Part shown: positions 8,638 through 18,895 of the stretch, piece after piece
Layout: the number at the start of each line of letters is the position of its first letter
Numbering within the stretch: position 1 is the stretch's first letter
Assembly (NCBI RefSeq): GCF_012927245.1
Contig: NZ_JABBGE010000010.1
Coordinates: 186,001-250,000, forward strand
Source: Streptomyces sp. R302
GTDB taxonomy: Bacteria; Actinomycetota; Actinomycetes; Streptomycetales; Streptomycetaceae
Direction of reading: 5' to 3'
Length of the DNA stretch: 64,000 bases
The notes under the pieces: model-generated
What the model was told of the DNA's origin: nothing
Databases searched by the model: none
What the model saw: only the letters and a program-made list of their open reading frames with translations
Translations under genes and position numbers: made by a program

Positions 8638-9177
8638 TCAGTCCTCCGGGCCCAGTTCCTCCAGCGCGGCCGTCAGCCACTCCACCCAGAACCGCTCCAG
8701 GTCGAGGCCGCCGCGCAGCACGAGATGGCGCAGCCGGTCGGGCTCGGCGGCGCGCCGCTCGGCCGGGAAGTCGCGCTCCTCGATGCCCGTGTACTCGTCG
8801 AACTGCGCCCGGTGGAGCGCGAGGTGCCGCTCCAGCTCGGCCCGCAGCCCGGCCGAGCCGACCACGGCCGCGGCCCGCATCCGCAGCAGCAGCGCGGACC
8901 GCAGCGGCTTCGGGTCCTCGGCGGCGCCCACCCACTCCCGCAGGAACTCCCGTCCCGCGGGCAGCACTTCGTACTCCTTGCGCTGCCCGCGCACCGGCAC
9001 GGGGGAGGGCAGGGCGCGGATCTGCCCCGCCTCCTCCAGGCGCCCCAGCTCCCGGTAGATCTGCTGGTGCGTCGCCGACCAGAAGTAGCCGATCGACTTG
9101 TCGAAGCGGCGCGTCAGTTCGAGACCGGAGGACGGCTTCTCGAGCAGCGCGGTGAGGATCGCGTGCGGGAGGGACAT
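8638..9177 (-). CDS. PadR-family transcriptional regulator
   Basis: This 179-residue protein is a PadR-type winged-helix repressor. The N-terminal SLPHAILTALLEKPSSGLEL leads into the recognition region YFWSATHQQIYRELGRLEEAG and the wing GQRKEYEVLPAG. A C-terminal helical dimerisation domain follows (virulence-activator-like, roughly residues 95-175). The length fits the PadR-s2 subfamily. It begins only 33 bases after the end of the dienoyl-CoA reductase gene and is followed by the monooxygenase gene on the same strand. It may be read with fadH or from a promoter inside its end. Confidence 0.9.
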   Translation of the reverse strand: MSLPHAILTALLEKPSSGLELTRRFDKSIGYFWSATHQQIYRELGRLEEAGQIRALPSPVPVRGQRKEYEVLPAGREFLREWVGAAEDPKPLRSALLLRMRAAAVVGSAGLRAELERHLALHRAQFDEYTGIEERDFPAERRAAEPDRLRHLVLRGGLDLERFWVEWLTAALEELGPED

Positions 9178-9209
9178 GCGGGCATCCTAGGTCGGGCGGC
9201 CGGCCGCGC

Positions 9210-11327
<2,118 letters not shown>

Positions 11328-11375
11328 TTACTACTCGGTAGAAGCGGTGGCCTGCCGTGGCTGGGCTGAGGGACC

Positions 11376-11909
11376 ATGGGATGGACGCTCACCCACGAGG
11401 GCAGCGCCTTCGTGAACTTCCGGCACTTCGACTTCGCGGAGCCGCGTCCGCACGCGCACGCCTTCCGCTGGCTGGACGTGAAGCACTTCGCCCTCCCCGG
11501 GCGCGCGGCGTCCGCCACGGACCGGGACCTCCTCGCCGCGCTCATCGCACACGAGCAGTTCCGCGACGACTACGCCGGCGGCGGAGTGGACCCCGAGGGC
11601 ACCCGCCACGGCGAGTACTGGCTCCGCTGCGTCACCCCCGAGGCGTACGAGCCGATCGGCCGCGACCGGGCCACCCTCCTCCTGAGGACCTGGGCCGACC
11701 AGCACGGCCCCCTCCCCGCCCCGCTCTCCGAGGCCCTGCGCAGCGAGGCGTACGACGCCCTGGCGGCGGCGGACGCCGTCCACCACCTCGACGGCCTCGG
11801 CGAGGCCGAGTACCACGACTGGGCAAGCGTCCACGGCGAGTTCCACGAACTGGTCCTGATCAACCACGGAACGGGCCGACTCACCCTGCTCGTCGCGGCG
11901 GACGACTGA
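11376..11909 (+). CDS. Hypothetical protein, 177 residues
   Basis: This is a small soluble protein that I do not recognise. It is rich in His, Trp and acidic residues, with clusters such as FVNFRHFDFAEPRPHAHAFRWLD near the N-terminus and GEAEYHDWASVHGEFHELVLI near the C-terminus; no signal peptide or membrane helix is visible. CTGAGGG lies just before the ATG. It stands alone between the divergent fadH gene and a long tandem-repeat region. The strong third-position GC bias supports it as a real gene. Confidence 0.7.
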   Translation: MGWTLTHEGSAFVNFRHFDFAEPRPHAHAFRWLDVKHFALPGRAASATDRDLLAALIAHEQFRDDYAGGGVDPEGTRHGEYWLRCVTPEAYEPIGRDRATLLLRTWADQHGPLPAPLSEALRSEAYDALAAADAVHHLDGLGEAEYHDWASVHGEFHELVLINHGTGRLTLLVAADD

Positions 11910-12000
11910 ACCACAGGGGACGGCCGCCGGGGCCGCGGTCCGGGCCACCGTCCGGGTCGGCCGCCCGTCCAGGCGGCCCGCCCGGGCCGCCGACCAAGCC

Positions 12001-12250
12001 GGCTGCTGGTCGGGCCTGTGCGGTCGGGCCTGTGCGGACCGTCCGTCCGGCCTGTGCCGTCCGTCCGTCCGGCCTGTGCCGTCCGTCCGTCCGGCCTGTG
12101 CCGTCCGGCCTATGCCGTCCGCCCGTCCGGTCTGTGCCGTGCGGTCTGTGCCGTCCGTCCGTCCGGCCTGTGCCGTCCGGCCTGTGCCGGTCGGGCCCGC
12201 GGTGGCGGGGCCGCCGGTCGGGCCTGTGTCGGTGGGATCTGTGCCGGTCG
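12001..12250. repeat. Tandem repeat tract of 14- and 22-base units
   Basis: The 434 bases between the hypothetical gene and cbiO hold no gene I can support. They contain tandem copies of GTCCGGCCTGTGCC. From 12041 to 12188 the unit lengths are 18, 22, 22, 14, 22, 14, 22 and 14; the longer units are the 14-mer preceded by one or two extra GTCC tetramers. Flanking copies drift (CGGTCGGGCCTGTG). The units are imperfect and have no unique spacers, so this is slippage-generated intergenic repeat, not CRISPR. It lies after the ends of two convergent genes. Confidence 0.85.
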
Positions 12251-12343
12251 GGTCTTCGGTGACGGGGGCGCCGACCGGGCCTGCCCCCCGGGCCGATCGC
12301 CCCGCCCGACCGGCCGCGCGACCCGCTCATTCCACCGGACCGC

Positions 12344-13186
12344 TCACCCCACCCTGTCCAGGAGCGCGTCGAGGTCCTCCGCCGTCCGGGGGGTCGGTAC
12401 GCCCTCCGGCAGCAGCCCCTGGGACCGCAGCAGCCGTCCCACCGACACCGCCCATGGGCGGCGCAGGCGCGCCGCGTCGAGGAGGGCGTCGTCGGCCAGC
12501 AGGTCGGCCGCCGGGCCGGTGCGCAGCCCGGCGGGGGAGAGGACGGCGGCCTCGTCGGCCCAGCGAAGGGCCAGGTCCACGTCGTGCGTGGCCATGACCA
12601 CCGTCGTGCCCGCCGCCCGCAGCCGCTCCAGGGTCTCCAGGAGCCGTTCCTGACCGTGCGGGTCGAGACCGGCCGTCGGCTCGTCCATGATCAGGACCCG
12701 GGGCCGCATCGCCACCGCGCCCGCGATCGCCGCCCGCTTCCGCTGCCCGTAGGACAGCAGGTGTGTGGGCCGGTCCGCGAGCGCGGTGATGTCCAGCGCC
12801 TCCAGCGCCTCCGTCACCCGGAGCCGTACCTCGTCCTCCGGCAGCCCCAGGTTCATCGGCCCGAAGGACACGTCCTGCGCCACCGAGGCCGCGAAGAGCT
12901 GGTCGTCCGGGTCCTGCACCACCAGCTGCACGGAGGTCCGCAGCCGGGTCAGCCCCTTCCGGTCGTGCGCCACCTCCGCCCCGTCCAGGAGCAGCGCCCC
13001 GCTCCCGCACCGCAGCCCGCCGCTCAGGAGCCGCAGCAGCGTCGTCTTCCCGCCGCCGTTGCGCCCGAGCAGGGCGACGGCCCGCCCCTCGTGCACGGCG
13101 AAGGAGACATCCGTGAGGACGGCCGGCCCGTCCTCGTACGCGAAACCCGCGCCGACCAGCTCCACGACCGGAGTGGGGGTCGTCAT
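12344..13186 (-). CDS. cbiO: Cobalt ECF transporter ATP-binding subunit CbiO
   Basis: This 280-residue ABC ATPase energises the cobalt importer. The Walker A (LLGRNGGGKTTLL), Q-loop (VVQDPDDQLF, the DQLF form is typical of CbiO/EcfA), signature (LLSYGQRKRAAIAGA, with YGQRK in place of SGGQK), Walker B (VLIMDEPTAGLDP) and H-loop (ATHDVD) all occur in order. It is the last gene of cbiMNQO, overlapping cbiQ by four bases (ATGA), so translation is coupled. The operon is preceded by a cobalamin riboswitch, which shuts it off when coenzyme B12 is plentiful. Confidence 0.95.
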   Translation of the reverse strand: MTTPTPVVELVGAGFAYEDGPAVLTDVSFAVHEGRAVALLGRNGGGKTTLLRLLSGGLRCGSGALLLDGAEVAHDRKGLTRLRTSVQLVVQDPDDQLFAASVAQDVSFGPMNLGLPEDEVRLRVTEALEALDITALADRPTHLLSYGQRKRAAIAGAVAMRPRVLIMDEPTAGLDPHGQERLLETLERLRAAGTTVVMATHDVDLALRWADEAAVLSPAGLRTGPAADLLADDALLDAARLRRPWAVSVGRLLRSQGLLPEGVPTPRTAEDLDALLDRVG

Positions 13187-13932
13187 GGCAGAAGCCTTTC
13201 CAGTACGAGGGTGAGGGCGACGAGCCCCGCGAGGAGGCCGCCCGTCGCCGCGAGGAACGGGCGGGAGACGGACGCCTCGGGCAGCAGGACCCGCAGGGTG
13301 CCGTCGTAACCGCGCCCGGCGAGTCCGGTCTGGAGCCGCTGCGCCCGGTCGAAGGCCCGCACGAACGAGGTGGCGCCGAGCCCCGCCATCGAGCGCCACA
13401 CCGCGGCCCGGGTCGTCGCCCCGAGCCGCGCCGCCTGCGCCTGCCGCACCTTGCTCTGCGCGTCGAGCAGCAGGAACACGATCCGGTACATCACCAGGGC
13501 CACGTCCACCACGGGGGCCGGCACCCCGGCCCGAACGAGCCGCGGCAGCACGTCCGACACCGGCGTCGTGAAGGCGAACAGGAGCACGCCCAGCGAGGCC
13601 GACGCCGTCCGCAGCAGCAGCTCCCCGGCGTGCACCGGACCGTCCGGCGCCCAGGCGACGAGACCGGCGGGCCCGCCCACCGAGAACAGCAGCGGAACGG
13701 CCCCCGTGACGCAGAAGCCCAGCGGGATCCGGAAGGCCCGCCACAGCTGCCGGCCCGGCACACCGGCCGGACCGAGCAGCACGGCGAGGGTCGCCGAGGC
13801 GACCAGGAGCGCCCCCGGCCACGGCGGCAGGCAGACCGCGCACAGCGTCAGACCGAAACCGAGCAGGGCCTTCTCCGCCGGATGGCGGCGGCGCCAGCGA
13901 CTGCTGTGCGCCGCCGCGTCGATCGGCAGCAT
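13183..13932 (-). CDS. cbiQ: Cobalt ECF transporter T component CbiQ
   Basis: This 249-residue integral membrane protein couples the ATPase to the substrate-binding CbiMN complex. Several hydrophobic helices occupy residues about 22-130, and the cytoplasmic region carries coupling-helix motifs of the AxR type near KVRQAQAARLGATT and RAFDRAQRLQTGLAGRGYDG. The RGYDG near the C-terminus is characteristic of CbiQ. Seven bases separate its start from the end of cbiN, and it overlaps cbiO. Its role follows from family membership and from the complete cbiMNQO gene order. Confidence 0.93.
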   Translation of the reverse strand: MLPIDAAAHSSRWRRRHPAEKALLGFGLTLCAVCLPPWPGALLVASATLAVLLGPAGVPGRQLWRAFRIPLGFCVTGAVPLLFSVGGPAGLVAWAPDGPVHAGELLLRTASASLGVLLFAFTTPVSDVLPRLVRAGVPAPVVDVALVMYRIVFLLLDAQSKVRQAQAARLGATTRAAVWRSMAGLGATSFVRAFDRAQRLQTGLAGRGYDGTLRVLLPEASVSRPFLAATGGLLAGLVALTLVLERLLP

Positions 13933-13938
13933 CGGCGG

Positions 13939-14295
13939 CTACGCGTCCTTGTCCGTGTCCGGGACGGTCACGCCGCCCTCCGCACGGGCCGCCGCCCGCT
14001 CCTCGCCCTGCCGCCGGCCGCGCCGCAGCCCGAAGTAGTACGCGAGGACACCGGCGCCGAGCGCCGCCTGCAGGGCGAACAGCGCCGACTCGATCTCGCC
14101 GGACGGCGGCTCGTACAGCGGCGAGAACCACGGCTCGTAGTCCGGTTCGATCTCCGTGATCGCCGTCTCGGCCTCGGCGTCGGCGCCGGTGAACGGCTCC
14201 TCCTTGTGGTCGCCGAGCCCCAGCGCCAGCGGCAGCACGGCCAGCGCCGCCACCAGCAGGAGCAGCAGACCGTTGATCTTCGTGTTCCTGCTCAT
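13939..14295 (-). CDS. cbiN: Cobalt transport protein CbiN
   Basis: This 118-residue protein has two membrane helices (about residues 9-27 and 70-92) enclosing an extracytoplasmic loop rich in Asp and Glu, ending FTGADAEAETAITEIEPDYEPW and containing the YEPWF.PLYEPPSGEIES segment typical of CbiN. CbiN loads Co(II) into CbiM by loop contact. Its ATG overlaps the stop of cbiM (TGATG at 14297-14293), so production is coupled. The basic C-terminal tail after the second helix is cytoplasmic. Confidence 0.9.
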   Translation of the reverse strand: MSRNTKINGLLLLLVAALAVLPLALGLGDHKEEPFTGADAEAETAITEIEPDYEPWFSPLYEPPSGEIESALFALQAALGAGVLAYYFGLRRGRRQGEERAAARAEGGVTVPDTDKDA

Positions 14296-14993
14296 CACGC
14301 CGCCGCCTCCTCGCGCCGCTCGGCCGCCTTCGGCGCGGCGAGCACGCCGAGCCGCAGCAGATCGCCCTTGCTGGACTGGGCGAGCAGCCGCATGACCAGG
14401 ACGGTCAGCAGCCCCTCGCTCACCGCGAGCGGGATCTGCGTCACCGCGAAGATCCCGCCGAACTTGGCGAGCGAGCCCGCCACGCCGCTGCCCGGGTCGG
14501 GGAAGGCGAGGGCCAGCTGGACGCTGGTCACGCAGTAGGTGGAGAGGTCGGCGACGAACGCGCCGAAGAACACCGCCACCATCAGCGGCGCCCCGGACCG
14601 CCGGACCAGCAGGTACGTGCCGTACCCGGCCCACGGTCCGACGATCGCCATCGAGAAGGCGTTCGCGCCCAGCGTGGTCAGCCCGCCGTGGGCGAGCAGC
14701 AGCGCCTGGAACAGCAGGGTGATCGTGCCGAGCACCGCCATGATCGGTGGCCGGAACAGGATGGCGCCCAGTCCCGTACCCGTAGGGTGGGAACAACTGC
14801 CCGTCACCGAGGGCAGTTTGAGCGCGGACAGGACGAACGTGAAGGCGCCCGAGGCGCCGAGCAACAGGGTGGACTCGGGGTTGGCGCGCACCTCGCGGGT
14901 GAGCGCGCGGACCCCGTGGACGACGAACGGAGCCGACGCGACGCCCCAGGCGGCCGCGTGGACGGGGGGCAGATACCCCTCGGCGATATGCAT
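14295..14993 (-). CDS. cbiM: Cobalt transporter S component CbiM
   Basis: This 232-residue membrane protein is the metal-binding component of the cobalt ECF transporter. The start must be the ATG at 14993 because the mature CbiM N-terminus [10 protein letters not shown] supplies the metal ligands (amino group and His2). Upstream in-frame codons run through the riboswitch. [16 protein letters not shown] holds the conserved His in the SHPTGTG loop. GGAGAGGG precedes the start. It heads the cbiMNQO operon and is under a cobalamin riboswitch at about 15035-15204. The expression platform seems to involve bases next to this ribosome site. Confidence 0.95.
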   Translation of the reverse strand: MHIAEGYLPPVHAAAWGVASAPFVVHGVRALTREVRANPESTLLLGASGAFTFVLSALKLPSVTGSCSHPTGTGLGAILFRPPIMAVLGTITLLFQALLLAHGGLTTLGANAFSMAIVGPWAGYGTYLLVRRSGAPLMVAVFFGAFVADLSTYCVTSVQLALAFPDPGSGVAGSLAKFGGIFAVTQIPLAVSEGLLTVLVMRLLAQSSKGDLLRLGVLAAPKAAERREEAAA

Positions 14994-15034
14994 GATCGGG
15001 AGACCCTCTCCAGCACCTCGTGGATGGACAACGC

Positions 15035-15204
15035 GCCCTGGCCGGTCTCCTGGCTGACGGTAGTGCCGCCCGACTCCGCCTTCCCACCCCGCGACGGTCT
15101 CCCGCGGCGGAGCAGTGGCTTCCCCGAAGGGACGGAGCTGGACCTCCCGATCACAGTGGCGAGGGCCGCACCGGTACTGCACCGGTTTCCCGAACACCAA
15201 GGCC
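15035..15204 (-). promoter_or_regulatory. Cobalamin riboswitch upstream of cbiMNQO
   Basis: Read on the minus strand the sequence contains, in order, the elements of the adenosylcobalamin aptamer: GGTGTTCGGGAAACCGGTGC, a GTACCGGTGCGGCCCTCGCC segment, GCCACTGTG, a second GAAGCCACTG, and the B12 box AGCCAGGAGACCGGCCA at about 15055-15039. The order and spacing match the family. Downstream, GGTCTCC (14999-15005), which directly abuts the GGAGAGG ribosome site of cbiM, is exactly complementary to GGAGACC inside the B12 box (15044-15050). This suggests a translational switch. High cobalamin is expected to repress cobalt import. Confidence 0.93.
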
Positions 15205-15238
15205 CTGTGACATTAGTGTGTTGACCTGCTTCATCACA

Positions 15239-15993
15239 ATGCGGGGTCGGTCACTCGCGCTCCGAAGCCCCGACGGCCGCCCGCGCTCGGCCCTGTGTTC
15301 GCACCGTGTTCGCACCGAAAGGTCCTGCCGGTCGGCCCAGGTCTTGAACCGGTCGGCGCAGACCCGCGGCAGCATCTCGTTGCTTTGGGTGCCGAGGAAG
15401 ACGCGCAGCGGCGGGGCGTCCGCGTCGACGATTCCGAGGAGCGCCAGGCCTGCGGCGGCCGGGTCGCCGAGGTCCAGCGTCGCGATGAACCCGCCGAGCC
15501 TCTCGCGGACGCCGTCGTACCGTCGTACGCCGGGATCGGCTCCGAATGGACGGCCGACGGCCCGCCCCAGCCGGTGGCGTACGCCCCCGGCTCGACGAGC
15601 GTGACTTTCATGCCGAGGCCCGAGACCTCCCGCGCCGGCGACTCGGTGAGCCCCTCCAGGGCCCACTTCGAGGCGTGGTAGCCGCCGACCAGCGGCCAGG
15701 CGGCGACGCCGCCGGTGGAGGAGATCTGCACGATGTGGCCCCCGCCGCCCCGCTCGCCCAGATGCGGCAGCGCGGCCTGGGTCACCCACAGCGCGCCGAA
15801 CAGGCCGTACCCGGCGTTGTCGACGACCACGTCGAGCCGGCCGAAGTGCTCCCTGGCCCTCCCGACGGCCGCGAACACCGCGTCCTTGTCGGTCACGTCC
15901 AGGGTCAGGGCGAGCACGGCGTCGCCGTACCGCCCGGACAGGTCGGCGAGGCTTCCGGCGTCGCGGGCGGTGGCGACGGCCCGGTCGTCCGCG
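15239..15993 (-). pseudogene. Decayed short-chain dehydrogenase (SDR) gene
   Basis: SDR sequence can be followed over two frames: AVATARDAGSLADL, LDVVVDNAGYGLFG (the NAG motif), VQISSTGG, the catalytic YHASK and VEPGAYATGW in one frame, then VRERLGGFIATLDLGDPA onward in another. The frame changes at an 8-base tandem duplication (CCGTCGTA at 15512-15519 and again at 15520-15527); removing one copy restores AYDGVRERLGGF. The first ~35 residues with the TGxxxGIG cofactor loop are missing, and no stop occurs before the riboswitch region. The truncated 5' end abuts the equally truncated AraC remnant at about 15990. Confidence 0.88.
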
Positions 15994-16600
15994 TCGTGTG
16001 CGGCAGGTTCGCCTACGGGGGCGCGCTCGGACGGCACCCCGTGCTGGCCGCCCTGCCCCGGGTCGTCCACCTCCCCGGCATGAGCGCCGACCCCGAACTC
16101 CAGGCCACGGTACGGCTGATCGCGGCCGAGGCCACCCGCCGGCGCCCGGGTGCGCAGGCCCTCGCGACGCGGCTCACCGACGTGCTCTTCGCGCAGGCCG
16201 TCCGCGCCTGGCTGGAGCGCGGCGCCGACGGCGAACCGGCCGGGCCCTCGTGGCTGACGGCCCTGCGCGACCCGCGGATCGGGACCTCGCTCTCCCTGAT
16301 GCACGAGGAGCCGCAGCGCGCCTGGACGGTGAGGGCCCGGCCCGCGCGGTGGCGATGTCCCGGGCCGCGTTCGCCCGCCGGTTCAAGGACCTCGTCGGCA
16401 GCACCCCGCTCGCCTACCCGGCCGGACTCCGCGTCGACCTCGCCGCCCGCCTCCTCCGCGACACCGACTCCCTGGTCGACGACATCGCCCGATCCGTCGG
16501 CTACGCCTCCGAGTTCGCCTTCTCCCGCGCCTTCTCCCACCGTCACGGCCTCCCGCCGGGTCGCTACCGCCGTCACACACCCGCGCCGGCGGGCGTGTGA
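15993..16600 (+). pseudogene. Decayed AraC-family regulator gene
   Basis: The first frame gives the C-terminal half of an AraC-type cupin domain (VCGRFAYGGALGRHPVLAAL through HEEPQRAWTV). One base is missing near 16331, after which the DNA-binding domain continues in another frame (MSRAAFARRFKDLVGSTPLAY and the second helix-turn-helix VDDIARSVGYASEFAFSRAF) to a stop at 16598-16600. Restoring one base gives AWTVEGPARAVAMSRAAF, the normal family sequence. The N-terminal cupin half is absent. AraC genes of this type are usually divergent from the SDR they control, which is exactly the relic arrangement here. Confidence 0.88.
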
Positions 16601-16675
16601 CGGGCGGTGGACGAGAGGGACACGGGGCGGGCGCATGACACGGTCGGCGCGGGCGGGACACGGTCGGCGTGGGCG

Positions 16676-17083
16676 TCAGACCTTGCGGTAGCCGTACGCC
16701 TCCGAGGCCGCCGCCGCGACCGCGTCGAGGTCGCCGCCGGCGCTCGCCGTCACCAGGGCGGCCACCGCGCCCTCGACGAACGGCGCGTCCACGAGCCGCG
16801 CGCCCGCCGGGAGTTCGTCGCCCTCCGCGAGGAGCGCCTTCACCGTGAGGACCGCGCTGCCCAGGTCCACCAGGAGCGCCACCCCGGCGCCCGCGTCGAC
16901 GGACTTCGCCGCCGCGGCGATCAGCTCGGAGCTCGTACCGAGACCGCCGTCGGGAGCGCCGCCGGCCGCCGCGACCGGCGCCAGGTCACCGCCGCCGGCG
17001 AGCCCGCGCGCCAGCTCCGCGACGGCGGCGGCGACGGCCGCGCTGTGCGAGACCAGCACGATCCCGACCCGCTCCCCGCTCAT
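16676..17083 (-). CDS. dhaM: Dihydroxyacetone kinase phosphotransfer subunit DhaM (EIIA domain)
   Basis: This 135-residue protein has only the mannose-type EIIA domain. VGIVLVSHSAAVAAAV carries the phosphorylated His at residue 13, and SSELIAAAA plus VALLVDLGSAVLT are family hallmarks. DhaM accepts phosphate from HPr of the phosphotransferase system and passes it to ADP bound in DhaL. Longer DhaM forms carry fused HPr and EI domains; these are absent here. It overlaps dhaL by four bases. A 17-base tandem duplication follows the stop codon. Confidence 0.93.
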   Translation of the reverse strand: MSGERVGIVLVSHSAAVAAAVAELARGLAGGGDLAPVAAAGGAPDGGLGTSSELIAAAAKSVDAGAGVALLVDLGSAVLTVKALLAEGDELPAGARLVDAPFVEGAVAALVTASAGGDLDAVAAAASEAYGYRKV

Positions 17084-17691
17084 CCCGCCGCCACCTCCTC
17101 CAGGGCGGCGAACAGCAGCGCCGAGGACGTCGCCCCCGGGTCCTGGTGGCCGACCGACCGCTCGCCGAGATAACTGGCCCGGCCCTTGCGGGCCCGCAGC
17201 GGCACGGTCGCGAGCGCGCCCGCCTCCGCCGCCGACCGCGCGGCGCCGAACGACTCGCGCAGCGCCTCCACGGCTGGCGTCAGCGCGTCCAGCATCGTCT
17301 TGTCGCCGGGGACCGCCCCGCCGAGTGCCCCGACCGCCGCGACCCCGGCGGCCAGCGCGTCCGCCAGCTCCGCCCGCGAGACCTCCCCGGCCCCGCCGAG
17401 CGCCTTCCCGGCCCGCCGCAGCAGCGTCCCGTACAGCGGCCCCGAGGCCCCGCCCACGGTCGCGATCAGCAGCCCGCCGGTGGTGACGAGGACCGCGCCC
17501 GGCGTCGCGGGCGGCTCCTTCGCCAGCGCCTCGGCCACGGCCGTGAACCCGCGCTTCAGGTTGGCCCCGTGGTCCGCGTCGCCGATCGCTGCGTCGAGGT
17601 CGGTGAGCCGCCCCGCCTCCCGCTCGACGGCCGCCGCGACGCCCTCCATCCACCGCACCGCGAAGGCGGCACCGTACGTCTCCGTCGTCAT
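17080..17691 (-). CDS. dhaL: Dihydroxyacetone kinase ADP-binding subunit DhaL
   Basis: This 203-residue all-helical subunit holds Mg-ADP and moves phosphate from DhaM to dihydroxyacetone on DhaK. The Mg ligands are visible in DLDAAIGDADHGANL (Asp33, Asp38, Asp40). The nucleotide-binding GASGPLYGT and GDKTMLDAL, and the C-terminal GHQDPGATS segment, are all conserved. It starts seven bases after dhaK and its end overlaps dhaM, so the three subunits should be made together. Product: dihydroxyacetone phosphate for glycolysis. Confidence 0.95.
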   Translation of the reverse strand: MTTETYGAAFAVRWMEGVAAAVEREAGRLTDLDAAIGDADHGANLKRGFTAVAEALAKEPPATPGAVLVTTGGLLIATVGGASGPLYGTLLRRAGKALGGAGEVSRAELADALAAGVAAVGALGGAVPGDKTMLDALTPAVEALRESFGAARSAAEAGALATVPLRARKGRASYLGERSVGHQDPGATSSALLFAALEEVAAG

Positions 17692-17698
17692 CGCCCGC

Positions 17699-18691
17699 TC
17701 ACCGTCCCCAGCGCAGCGCGGGCGTGGCCACCGGCGCGTCCCACAACCGCAGCAGCTCCTCGTCGGCGGCGCACAGGGTCACCGAACAGCCCGCCATGTC
17801 GAGCGAGGTCACGTAGTTCCCGACCAGCGTGCGCGCCACCGGCACCCGCCGGGCGTCGAGCACGCGCCGCACCTCCGCGTTGAACCCGTACAGCTCCAGG
17901 AGCGGCGTCCCGCCCATCCCGTTCACCAGGAGCAGGACGGGGTCCGAGGGCCGCAGGTCGTCCAGGACGGCGTCGACGGCGACCTCGGCGATCTCCCCGG
18001 CGGTCATCATCCCGCGCCGCTCCCGCCCCGGCTCCCCATGGATCCCGACCCCCAACTCCAGTTCCCCCGGCGGCAGATCGAACGTCGGACCGCCCTTCGC
18101 GGGTGTGCTGCACGCACTCAGCGCCACCCCGAACGACCGCGACCGCGCCACCACCCGCCGCGCCAGCGCCTCCACCCGCTCCAGCGGCGCACCCTCCTCG
18201 GCCGCCGCCCCCGCGATCTTCTCCACGAACAGCGTGGCCCCGGTCCCGCGCCGCCCCGCCGTGTACAGACTGTCCGTCACGGCCACGTCGTCGTCCACGA
18301 GCACCTTGGCCACCTGGATGCCCTCGTCCTCGGCGAGCTCGGCGGCCATCTCGAAGTTCAGCACGTCCCCGGTGTAGTTCTTCACCACGAACAACACCCC
18401 GGCCCCACTGTCCACGGCCGCCGCCGCCCGCACCATCTGCATCGGAACCGGCGACGTGAACACTTCCCCGGGGCACGCCCCGTCCAGCATCCCCGGCCCC
18501 ACGAACCCCGCGTGCAACGGCTCGTGCCCCGACCCGCCCCCCGAGACCAGCGCCACCTTCCCCGCCACCGGCGCGTCCCGCCGCACCACCACCCGCTGCT
18601 CCACGTCCACGGTCAACTCCGGATGCGCCGCGGCAAGCCCCCGCAACCCATCGGCCACGACACTCTCGGGCACATTGATCAGCATCTTCAA
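17699..18691 (-). CDS. dhaK: Dihydroxyacetone kinase substrate-binding subunit DhaK
   Basis: This 330-residue subunit binds dihydroxyacetone covalently through a histidine. LVSGGGSGHEPLHAGFVG is the substrate loop, and the nucleophile lies in GVGIHGEPG. I favour the TTG at 18691 because GAGGAG sits six bases before it and because the reactive His then falls at residue 218, as in the E. coli protein. The ATG at 18685 is the alternative. It is the first gene of dhaKLM. No DhaR-type activator is adjacent. With the glycerol-type kinase at the left edge, it suggests triose/polyol use. Confidence 0.94.
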   Translation of the reverse strand: MKMLINVPESVVADGLRGLAAAHPELTVDVEQRVVVRRDAPVAGKVALVSGGGSGHEPLHAGFVGPGMLDGACPGEVFTSPVPMQMVRAAAAVDSGAGVLFVVKNYTGDVLNFEMAAELAEDEGIQVAKVLVDDDVAVTDSLYTAGRRGTGATLFVEKIAGAAAEEGAPLERVEALARRVVARSRSFGVALSACSTPAKGGPTFDLPPGELELGVGIHGEPGRERRGMMTAGEIAEVAVDAVLDDLRPSDPVLLLVNGMGGTPLLELYGFNAEVRRVLDARRVPVARTLVGNYVTSLDMAGCSVTLCAADEELLRLWDAPVATPALRWGR

Positions 18692-18781
18692 CGGTGTCTC
18701 CTCGCGGGGCTGGCAGGGTCGGGCGTGGATCCATGTCGACCTGGGCAGTATCGACCTTGCGGCGGCGAAGGTCACGCAGAT

Positions 18782-18806
18782 CCGGCGGATCCGCCGGATC
18801 CGGCGG
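18782..18806. promoter_or_regulatory. Overlapping 16-bp palindromes upstream of dhaK
   Basis: CCGGCGGATCCGCCGG (18782-18797) and CCGCCGGATCCGGCGG (18791-18806) are each perfect palindromes and share their central arms. They lie about 90 bases upstream of dhaK. They could be an operator for the dha operon or simply a stable hairpin; the sequence alone does not decide. Confidence 0.3.
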
Positions 18807-18895
18807 ACGCGCGGCTCGCGGACGGCTGTCAGTAGTCTCCCGGCATCCGGCACGGAGGAGCGGGTGCGCGCCACCGCCGAGGACGCCGCGCTGCA

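Noticed and set aside
12041-12188. Possible CRISPR array
   Set aside because: The units are directly tandem with no unique spacers, and vary in length by tetramers. No cas genes are present.
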